Assembly: GCF_001039355.2 (NCBI RefSeq)
Contig: NW_019775463.1
Coordinates: 231,221 to 273,982, forward strand
Length of the DNA stretch: 42,762 nucleotides
Direction of reading: 5' to 3'
DNA from: Lingula anatina
Taxonomy: Eukaryota; Brachiopoda; Lingulata; Lingulida; Lingulidae
The position numbers were made by a program, and so were the translations under genes. Shown one piece after another: positions 12,750 to 24,100 of the stretch. Position 1 is the first letter of the stretch. Each line of letters begins with the position of its first letter. The notes under the pieces were generated by a model, which did not search any database, was not told where the DNA came from, and was given only the letters and a program-made list of their open reading frames with translations.

Positions 12750-13162
12750 TTTATTTCTTAAAATCGCACAATACTACCGTCTCAGGGCTGTTTACAGGTA
12801 AAATTATCAGGATTACAACTAATTATATAGATAATAAAAGCTAAGGTAAAAAACAATTAAAATAATTAAAGCTGGTTAAAATAGTAATGGTCTGAACAAA
12901 ACTTTTTTTCTGATAAAATGAGAAAATATTAATCAAAATACTGTGAAAATAAGAATGTTTTTAAATCTTTTTTAAAAACCTCAACACTATCAATAGTCTG
13001 AATGTGTGAGGGTAGTCGATTCCATAAAATTGGCGCTGAAATTGAAAATGCCCTGTGGCCGTAGGTTTTGGTTGTGCATACAAGAGGCTTTCTCTTTGTG
13101 ATATCAATATCCTTTATAAAATAAATTCCTTTTATATAATACTGCCTGTATATGGTCCACAT
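12717..13162 (-). mobile_element. 3' end of a non-LTR retrotransposon (LINE)
   Basis: A minus-strand reading frame (13162-12929) ends with YGHRAFSISAPILWNRLP followed by SHIQTIDSVEVFKKDLKTF. This is the signature C-terminus of reverse transcriptase ORF2 in CR1/L2/jockey-like LINEs (general form: G.R.FS..AP.LWN.LP..I.....FK..LK..LF). The frame ends in a stop and is followed on the minus strand by a (TTA)n tail at 12717-12748, as expected of a LINE 3' end. Only the terminal part is preserved; the rest is 5' truncated or decayed. Confidence 0.82.
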
Positions 13163-13892
13163 TTTAAAAAAGAGTTTAATTACAGCTTTACTATTAAACT
13201 GTTAAGTAGCCCTGCATTTATATGGGTACTTCGTGGCAAATAGGATGTAAATAATGTAAATAGCTTTGGCAAAAAATGAAAAAATAAATAAACAGGTTAG
13301 GCTCGTTTCGGGAACCTGATCTAAAACGTATTTTAAACGCGTTAGAAATATCCTGTAATTCATATATTTTTACATTAAAATATCTCGCAAAGCTACTGAA
13401 TTTGTCAATACTGGCCGTAAGAAAATGTAAGTACCCGATGCCGATATTTCCTTCTGACAACACCAAAAGACATATTGTGAATTGTAAGTTATTTAATAAG
13501 AAATGGTACAAAACATCGAATACAATTGGTGGGGGTCGACTAGTGATTAATGAGTAGGAGAGGAATGAGTCCTCAAGGAAAATGAGATTTGTCGTAAAAA
13601 TCCCATCATTTTTTTTTCTATCATCACTAATGCCTACTGACCAAACAAAAAAAAATAGATAAACGATTGATTCAACATTAACATCATTGTAGATTCAACA
13701 ATCAATTCCCAACGTTGAAACATATTTTCAAATTCAAACACAACTGAAACCTTGAATAATCTAGTCTACACTTAGCAAAAATAAAAAATCAAACAAGAAT
13801 CATAAATGCTGATAGGCCTACAATGGTTTGTGTCTGCTGGGTAAGTTAATAGCCACGGTTACAATCTTGGGTAGTTTCTGGCTCAGAATCCG

Positions 13893-14250
13893 TTACACCA
13901 GTCCTGCTGCCACTGAGAAAATCAACACCACCAGAGCCTGAAAGGTGACTGCCAGCCTGGCGCGTCCCTGGCCGCTGTACGTGACCACTGTAGTTCGGGG
14001 TGATTGGCACGTATTTGGCAAGGTGTATGGCGTCTTAACGTCGACGTAGGCCCCGACGGTATACTGGAAATTTAATACTTCGAAGGTAAGCCCTACATGT
14101 CTATGGACATAACAGAACGCAGAAAAGTGAATGGATTTTACATGGGAGGGAAAAAAGAATATTGACTTTATGATAACTCAGACCTGTAGTGCATCGGTAG
14201 ATCTATGATTCTGCTGACGGGACGGGTGGTAAAAGGAAAATGTGTCTGTT

Positions 14251-14283
<33 letters not shown>

Positions 14284-14782
14284 TCACCACCACTATACAT
14301 GCACGCTCCACAGTTGTCATCTCGGTAAGATCTAAGCATACTTTTCTATCTTAGCATGTTTGAAAATGTAATTACTTTTACTAATTTTTTTGTTAAGTCT
14401 GAAATAATATCCACTAAAATGACTCACTTCATCGCGCCCATAGTATTCTGCGTGGATAGCGTTCCTTGCGATTTCCTGATATTTCTGTCTTACTGTGGCA
14501 TTGGTCCAGTCCACGTCGCCGAAAACGCTATCTAGCCGACCAATGCCCGCGTGTTTGGCAGGCGCTGTGATATTGAGGACGAAGCCGTCATATAGTGTTC
14601 TAGAAAATAAGGAAAGATTATATATTGACCGATATCAAGGTGACAGCCGAGCGTGGATATAATGCTTTCATTCAGATATGCAAGCTTACCGCTAATCTAC
14701 AGTTAGGACACGTAAATCTATATATTGATGAAAAGTAGTTAGATCTATGATATCAAAATTAAAAGTAATATTATACTAGTAG

Positions 14783-14852
<70 letters not shown>

Positions 14853-17800
14853 CCTACTAGTTATAACTCAACTTAAACGTAGTTTTGAACACTAATATGT
14901 TGAAATCAGTAGATAAACTTCCATAAGATACTATATATTCTTTTGTTCACGAACTTATATTCACTTGAAATGTATCTATATGACCTAGCTTCGAAGTTAA
15001 CGTTAGGACACGGACAAAATAACCAAATACATACTGGATGCCTTGTAATGGTAATTTTGTCCACTGTTAGGAGTAAAGCTTCCCCGTCTTTTGTATCTTG
15101 GCAGCGGTACGGTTGTGCCCATCTCTATACTTACGTGTAACTTAAACCCGTGCTTATCTTCACCAGGTCTTCCTGTTTAGGGTAGCCAAGACAGAAGCTC
15201 CAGCCGGGTACTCTCGGATAATAGAAGGCAAATGTTAAGCACATTTCGTCTTTGGTGCCAAGGCCGGCCTGTTAAAAAACACAGAATAGGTACCTTTAAT
15301 TGGTGCCCTGTGTTGGCGTTTCAATTTAAAATGGCATCACAATTAACGGGGACTCATCTGCCCAGGTATGTGATTTTAATTTAATTCATTTAATGAGATA
15401 TTTCATGATCAGTTAAACCGGCTATGTTGTGCGTGAATGAGGATAACTAATCAATGATCATGGTGCCAAAAATTGAAACTTTGTCTCATGGAGTTTCGAT
15501 TTTTCAGAAACTAAATTTTTAAGAATTGCATGTAGAGAAGTTATGTAGTATGTGCACCGCAAGGTGTTACTTAGCTTTTGTTTGTCGCCATTAATCATAC
15601 AATTTTGAGTTCTAACTGTAAAATATAAGTATTACCCCCCTCCACATGCACGCCCCCCCCCCCACACACACACACACAGCAAGAGAGAAAGATAGTGAAC
15701 TTCTACTCACTTTTGTTACTGTGCTTCTCGAGGACGTTTTGTACCGGCAATAACTTACCAAGTCGTCGCTCTGAAATAATATAATATAATATAATATAAT
15801 ATAATATAATATAATATAATATAATATAATATTCTTACTTATAACCTCACGATCTCTCCATAGATTGATATGGTGTTCACATTAGGCTTATCATTTGATC
15901 AACCTTTGCTGATTGTGTATGTTTGAACCCCGAGTTTCTGAGACAACGGTAAAATATCTCTTCTAGGCCAATACCGGTATAATCAGCCAAGGTTACAACG
16001 AAGGATATTGAGCACTCTAACAATTAGGCCTACTCTGAATCTCAACGTGAATAATGATAAGATTGGAGAAGATTAAGCGTGTAAATGTTGTTGAATAATA
16101 GGCCTACATATATATGACGGAAAACGAACGGCAACGCTAGTAGTTTGCGTATAATACTAGTAGTTGTTGCGTATCCTGCCGCCAGCACTTCCTAAAACTA
16201 GACTACAAAGCTGATAAATATACAGACACTAAAAAGAAAAGAGCATTGCCATAGCATCTATTTTAAAATGTAAAAATTAATCCGAAAAGAAACTGCCTTT
16301 TTATTATTTTATCATTTATTTAATTTTGAAGGAAGTTTACCGGGAGAACTTTCACTTCATTTTTCAAAAAACGCAGTTCTTGAAAATTGAAGTCATAGTT
16401 GTCGTCGTAGGCGATGTATGGGAGTTCAACACCATTCCGGATGTGACGTAACCATACTCCAGTTCCGGCAAGATGGGTGTGCAGGTTCACCGCAAACACG
16501 TTGATACCGTCAGGCTGCTGCGCCAATGCCTACGTCACAGAAATAAACATGACATAGCCAAAATATCTTCAACACCAAATTGATTACCACTACCAAATAA
16601 TATATATGTAATCAACATCAACAGGCTTTAAGCTACTGAAATGTCGACATGTAGCACATACCCAAGTTATAAGTAAAACTTGGCGTCTTTTTTATGCCTA
16701 TAGGCCCTAAAAATAGCGTACGTCAGACCTATATTAGTAAAATAGCAAAATAAATTAAAATTAAAATTAATTAAAATTAATTAATTAAAATTAAATTTAA
16801 ATTAAAATTCCTGATTGACCAAAATGGTATACTGGTTACCTTGGCCATGGTTTGAGCAGAGCATTGTCCCCACGTGTAATAGTCGTCGTAATGTGGTGGA
16901 ACAAGGAACCAGAGAGGGTTAGTCTGCATTCCGCTCATCAGAACACCTGCGTCGTACTGACGGCGACGTGGAATCAACCACATGCGCATTCCGGACGAAT
17001 CGACGTAATCTGAAATAGTGGTTGGGAATGACAATGAATGTTGGTGGACGCAGAGAGGATAGGGAAAGAGGGGGAGGGGGGTTGGAGGCCGGACCAGCAG
17101 ATCTGTTTTCAAGCACAAATTTGTTTTCATACTCCGAAACCAAGAACAGTTTCTGATGCACTCACTTCGCTTTTAATCGGAAGTCGGTTCGTGGGATGAT
17201 TAAATTTATTATATTCGTAAAAGGATATTTCTCAATGTTGGCAGGAAACTAATTGGGACAATTATTTTCCACAAACTTCGAAACAACTCCTGCTTTAGAT
17301 ACACATGTGCAGGGCTACATACTACCTACCGCTTCTAAGTCCTGGATTATCATAGTGGGTCTCTACCATAACGAACCTTGGGTCATCCTGACCTCCAAAT
17401 GGGAGGCCCACGTGATCAGGGAAAGATTGTGACTGAAATGTACAGAAATTCCGTGTGTTGATTATAATTCCAGAATGAGTAAAACAGATTTGTACTTGCA
17501 GTTTACAATTTTTTCTGACATAAAATTAATTGTCAAAATGCAAACTGAAGTTAATGTCTAGAGTTTGATGCTATGCCATAAATTGAAAATCCTGAAAATA
17601 ACGTTGATTAAATCGTTTTTCATATTAAAAATCACAAATGAGTTAAATTTATCTAATTGGCCGCGAAACAAAAATAAGTCTCCGCAAATAAAACACAGTA
17701 TGGATGAAATTATCACATTTTGAAAGTTTTCAGGTTTGTGTTTTAAAAACCAGTGTGCGCACGTGAAGGTACGTGCGCATGTGTGTGCCATAATAAACAT

Positions 17801-18140
17801 CACACGTACCTCTCCCCCAATAGCCCAGGCGTATAGAAGATGTTCGCAGTTATTGAAGTCTTCGGGCATATTTTCACTTCTGCATACCCCTCCTGTCATA
17901 TGAAGGTCAGAGCGGTTGAAGCCTGCAGGACAGCCATAGATAATAATGTGATGAACAACGGCTTCATGCCCAGCTTGAACAATTGGATCCACCTAGAGCA
18001 CAAAAGGAAAGTAACATGATTCCCATGCCTTTGTAAGATTCCAATGCCTCGGCTGATCCTTATCAAATCGCCAGTCGCGTTGCAATAATCTTAAATAAAG
18101 AGATCGTTCTTGGGATTTTCATTGTTTGACAGAAGATTGA

Positions 18141-18187
<47 letters not shown>

Positions 18188-21100
18188 GTAAGTAAGTAAG
18201 TAAGTAAGTAAATAAATAAATAATTAATGTAATATGGAGAGAGACTTTCATAACGTACTAAGATTCCGGTTGTTGTGATAGGTACATGGGTAAATAGATA
18301 GATATATAAAATAGATAAATCAATTGACTGCCTGATTGATTGAAACTCATCAAAATAATTGTGCTTATCGCCACTGGATGTGTAAATATAAAAATATACG
18401 GTTTCTCAGCAGTGATGTTACCCACTTACCCTGATCATATGGTGTGTACCGTTGAATTTTGGGAGCAGGAACCCAGTGCACCAGTACGTGGTGTCCGTGT
18501 CGTTTGGGATGTGTACCTGTGACAGAAAGAATGATGCAACGTACATTATGATACTTCATGGTATATTACCACTTCATGGGATAAATTGAATGCCCTGATT
18601 TTACTTACAAATTAACTTCTCAGGATAAAATGAGACTTCATCTCGATCCACATAAGGTATTGCCTGCGACTTCATGAGATGTGTATGTGATAAAAGAAAA
18701 GGGATAGAGATATATCACTTTGCGCAAATTACCCATTACCGACAAGAGATGTAAAGACTGAGTACCGTGGCAAGACAGTAAGGCGCGGTTACACAAATGC
18801 AAAAATTCGAGCCGAAAAGAAATGCTTAGATGCTAAATCAACATCTGGCATACGAGGTCAAAAATACTGGCCTAATTAATGACTATAGTCACATTCTTTA
18901 TCCAGGAGAAGCTGCACTGTTTGAAACGCACTATGACTTGCTGCTTTGTGTATTGGCATTTTTGGAACAGCGTTTCAGAGTTATGAATAGTTGATTATGT
19001 TACTTGCAATTTGTATTAAAAGAATTACGAAAGTTGGAAGTGACTTTGAAGAAAAAACGTGCATTTAGCTAGTTAGCTAGCTAGCTGGAATTTAGCCCCC
19101 CCCCCCCTCCCCATTTGAGCAACTTTTTTCCACCATCATTTGAGAGTGAGGCTGTTGGTGGAAAGAGAAATAAGGTGTCAACGGATTTGCTACTGGAAGT
19201 AAATGGTCCGCAGTATCTGCCAAGATGATAACACTTCAATACATACAGTTATAAGAGTTTCATCTTACCTTGTCGTTTAGCAAGTCGATACTGTAGGCGT
19301 CAGCCGGAAGCGGTTGCTGCTGTTCTTGTCTGAAGGGCTCGAGGAGGTAGACGCTCTTCACTCCTCTATTGCTGCTATGGTACTGCGGCCCGCTGGCAGT
19401 GTCGGGGTCTCCATCTCGGTACGCCCAGATCAGACGCATGGTGCTTTCCTGAAGGCCATACATAGAAACAGTGTTATTCAGTAAGTATATGTTTTAAACG
19501 GATCCATTTAACATCGGACCCATGGTGGTTCAAGGTTTAACCTGGTGTCAAAATGTGTAAAGGTTTTTATATTGAAAGTTTCAACGTCTCTCATAAAACT
19601 TCATCCATTTAATTTTTTTTTTTTATGATCAATATCTTTGAACTTCCTTTTGAAGACTTCTTTCGAACAGCCTTTTCAAAAGCTGCTTATATAATGTTTT
19701 ATTTGAAGAATTAAAGATATGAGAATCTCCGTCAAAAAGAAAAAGTTTCTATTTGTGCTTTTGAGAAATTCCATTCCAGAAGATACACGTAGTCCTACGT
19801 ACAGTGCGGTACGAAAGTTGGAAGTGATAGCTCAGTACAACGTACAGACTGAAGTAATCATGGGTACTAATAAGTCTTTTCTGTTAAAGAGAAAAACAAT
19901 AAAAACAAGGCANGAAAACTAATTGGGACAATTATTTTCCACAAACTTCGAAACAACTCCTGCTTTAGATATACATGTGCAGGGTTACATACTTCACTGT
20001 ACCTACCGCTTCTAAGTCCTGGGTTATCGTAGTGGGTCTCTACCATAACGAACCTCGGGTCATCCTGACCTCCAAACGGGAGGCCCACGTGATCAGGGAA
20101 TGATTGTGACTGAAATGTACAGAAATTCCGTGTGTTGATTATAATTCCAGAATGAGTAAAACAGATTTGTACTTGCAGCTTACAATTTTTGCTGACATAA
20201 AATTAATTGTCAAAATGCAAACTGAAGTTAATGTCTAGAGTTTGATGCTATGCCATAAATTGAAAATCCTGAAAATAACGTTAATTAAATCGTTTTTCAT
20301 ATTAAAAATCACAAATGAGTTAAATTTATCTAATTGGCCGCGAAACAAAAATAAGTCTCCGCAAATAAAACACAGTATGGATGAAATTATCACATTTTGA
20401 AAGTTTTCAGGTTTGTGTTTTAAAAACCAGTGTGCGCACGTGAAGGTACGTGCGCATGTGTGTGCCATAATAAACATCACACGTACCTCTCCCCCAATAG
20501 CCCAGGCGTATAGAAGATGTTCGCAGTTATTGAAGTCTTCGGGCATATTTTCACTTCTGCATACCCCTCCTGTCATATGAAGGTCAGAGCGGTTGAAGCC
20601 TGCAGGACAGCCATAGATAATAATGTGATGAACAACGGCTTCGTGCCCAGCTTGAACAATTGGATCCACCTAGAGCACAAAAGGAAAGTAACATGATTCC
20701 CATGCCTTTGTAAGATTCCAATGCCACGGCTGATCCTTATCAAATCGCCAGTCGCGTTGCAATAATCTTAAATAAAGAGATCGAACAGCTTGAACAATTG
20801 GATCCACCTAGAGCACAAAAGGAAAGTAACATGATTCCCATGCCTTTGTAAGATTCCAATGCCACGGCTGATCCTTATCAAATCGCCAGTCGCGTTGCAA
20901 TAATCTTAAATAAAGAGATCGTTCTTGGGATTTTCATTGTTTGACAGAAGATTGATAGATAAATAAATAAATAAATAAATAAGTAAGTAAGTAAGTAAGT
21001 AAGTAAATAAATAAATAAATAAATAATTAATTAATTAATGTAATATGGAGAGAGACTTTCATAACGTACTAAGATTCCGGTTGTTGTGATAGGTACATGG

Positions 21101-24100
21101 GTAAATAGATAGATATATAGATATATAGATAGATAAATCAATTGACTGCCAGATTGATTGAAACTCATCAAAATAATTGTGCTTATCGCCACTGGATGTG
21201 TAAATATAAAAATATGCGGTTTCTCAGCAGTGATGTTGCCCACTTACCCTGATCATATGGTGTGTACCGTTGAATTTTGGGAGCAGGAACCCAGTGCACC
21301 AGTACGTGGTGTCCGTGTCATTTGGGATGTGTACCTGTGACAGAAAGAATGATGCAACGTACGTTATGATACTTCATGGTATATTACCACTTCATGGGAT
21401 AAATTGAATGCCCTGATTTTACTTACAAATTAACTTCTCAGGATAAAATGAGACTTCATCTCGATCCACATAAGGTATTGCCTGCGACTTCATGAGACGT
21501 GTATGTGATAAAAGAAAAGGGATAGAGATATATCATTTTGCGCAAATTACCCATTACCGACTAGAACTGTAAAGACCGAGTACCGTGGCAAGACAGTAAG
21601 GCGCGGTTACACAAATGCAAAAATTCGAGCCGAAAAGAAATGCTTAGATGCTAAATCAACATCTGGCATACGAGGTCAAAAATATTGGCTTAATTAATGA
21701 CTATATGGCACATTTGCAATAACTGCAAGCGCAAGGCAGCAGAGTCACATTCTTTACGAATGCTGGAAGTGACTTTGAAAAAAAATGTGTATTTAGCTAG
21801 TTAAGTAGCTAGCTAGAATTTAGCCCCCCCACCCNNNNNNNNNNNNNNNNNNNNNNNNNNNNNNNNNNNNNNNNNNNNNNNNNNNNNNNNNNNNNNNNNN
21901 NCCCCCCCACCCCCCAAATTTGAGCAACTTTTTTCCACCATCATTTGAGAGTGAGGCTGTTGGAAAGAGAAATAAGGTGTCAACGGATTTGCTACTGGAA
22001 GTAAATGGTCTACAGTATCTGCCAGTATGATAACACATCAATACATATAGTTGTAAGAGTTTCATCGTACCTTGTCGTTTAGCAAGTCGATACTGTAGGC
22101 GTCAGCCGGAAGCGGTTGCTGCTGTTCTTGTCTGAAGGGCTCGAGGAGGTAGACGCTCTTCACTCCTCTATTGCTGCTATGGTACTGCGGCCCACTGGCA
22201 GTGTCGGGGTCTCCATCTCGGTACGCCCAGATCAGACGCATGGTGCTTTCCTAAAGGCCATACATAGACATAGTGTTGTTTATTAAGTATATTTCTTAAC
22301 GGATCCATTCAACACCGGACCCATGATGGCTTTAAATTTAACGTGGTGTCAAAATGTGAAAAGGTTTTTATATTGAAAGTTTCAACGTCTCTCTTAAAAC
22401 TTCACCCTTAAATTTTTTTTTTTTTTTTTTTTTTTTTTGTGATCAATATCTTTTAACTTCCTTTTTGCATTAAATTTGTTTTAAGTAAATTTAAAAGTGT
22501 GTCTCTGTGCTTTTTATTATTGTAATATTCATTAATTTTGAAATTTTTATTATGCGTATATACACTGTAGGCCTCCGCCATTAGAGTGAGGTAAAGGGCG
22601 CTAAAATGGATGCAATAGAATACGCTTTGCATTCGTTTATGAGGACTTCTTTCGAACAGCCTTTTCAACAGCTGCTTACATAATGTTTTATTTGAAAAAT
22701 AAAATATTTCATAATATCCGTCAAAAACAAAAAGTTTCTATTTGCTCTTTTGAGAAATTCCATTCCGGAAGAAACACTGATGTATTTACGGGTACTAAAA
22801 AGTCCTTTCTGTTAAAGAGAAAAACAATAAAAAATGCGGGGTATGACGACACGCAGCGCAGATAGCCTCGGTTTACATTATCTTGTATTGTGCCTACTGA
22901 AGACAATATGACCCTACCTACTAATGGGTATTGGCATTATCGATTTTATCTTATAGACCATTTCCACAGATATTTAGATCGATCTATCCCCCTGGGGAGT
23001 CTCGTTATATTGCTGTCAGCTTAACCGACTTAAATGTCTCTCCCGCCCACTAAAAGCTGTAAGGGGGTAATTAACTTTTGTGCGCGCTCGGCTCCCGGAA
23101 ACTGACAGCAATTTTGCGTGAACCCCCAGGGAGTTACTAGGTCGATCCAGATGGATCGATCTAAATCTGTGGGAATGCAGTCTTAATCTGCGCGGTACCA
23201 TAATGGACACAACCAAAAAGTAGAGTAATAAAATGGCATCCACTTACTGTAATTTCGAAGTCCTGGTCGTCGCATGTCTGACGTTTCCTCTTGAACAGCA
23301 GTGTCGTAAAAGTGCCGTCTTCACTGCCGCCCAGTATCTCGACATCCTGTTTCGTATCTAGTATCGGCTGTTGTTTGCCCGTTGCATGGCGATCCTGAAA
23401 ATAAGGCGCAGCCCCAAATTTTTAAATATACAGCTGACGCTGTGGCATGGTTGTTATCAAACCTTTTTGAACAGTATAAACCCGTTAAAATTTCGAGGCT
23501 TTATAAAATAGACATCAAATCTTGTTCTTTATTGCAATAAAACACACATAAAATACCGGGTACAATGTCTAATGTGCTCTTGCCTAGCCAGATGAATTGT
23601 TAAAATTAAAATAGCGAATTTTTTCGTGCTGATGGTCAGTTGACGTTTCTCCATATTTGGGAGGAAGAAGTCTCTACTGAATCTTCATACAGAATAAAAA
23701 TACGAATATCCCAGGGTCTTCGGTGTAAAAAGAAGACTTGACTGCAGGTTAACATGACTATCTATCTAGGCCTACTACCTAAATCAAATAGGCCGAACTC
23801 ATAAACATTCCTACGACCAGTTTCTTAATAAGTGAAAAATGAAGAGAGTCCTACTATTCAAATGTATTTTGCATTCTTCTTGGCTATAATGCCTGATGCA
23901 ATTTGCGTAGTTTTCTTTGAATTAGTCTTGTTAAATCTTAAAAAAAACAATATGGAGGCATTTGGCCAGGTTTAATTTCACGGGTCTACTCGTTCGATAT
24001 GCATCTTTAAAAGGTGTTTCCCACACGCATGTTTGAACACATGTCTATCGAGTGGTCTGTCCACAAGGTAAACACTGACCAGTGCCCTTATCTACACTGT

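Larger units (their letters stand above)
19914..22834 (-). repeat. Tandem duplication, copy 2 (MOXD1 exons 3'-6')
   Basis: About 2.92 kb containing exon 3' (22250-22071), 4' (21334-21248), 5' (20669-20487) and 6' (20109-20007). The left edge is joined to copy 1 at a single N (19913); a 67-base N gap (21835-21901) lies within a poly-C tract that is also present in copy 1. Relative to copy 1 it carries an extra segment of about 170 nt (about 22467-22640) and a nested 136-bp duplication. The exon 3' acceptor is TTTAG where copy 1 has TTCAG. The encoded amino acids are the same as in copy 1. Confidence 0.92.

Noticed and set aside
13218-13511. 97-codon minus-strand ORF as further LINE coding sequence
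   Set aside because: A vague resemblance to the region before the LINE C-terminus, but no clear conserved motif, so I did not extend the element.
17558-17992. 144-codon ORF, repeated at 20235-20669, as a separate gene
   Set aside because: Only its first 61 codons are MOXD1 exon 5. The rest is intron read through the donor.
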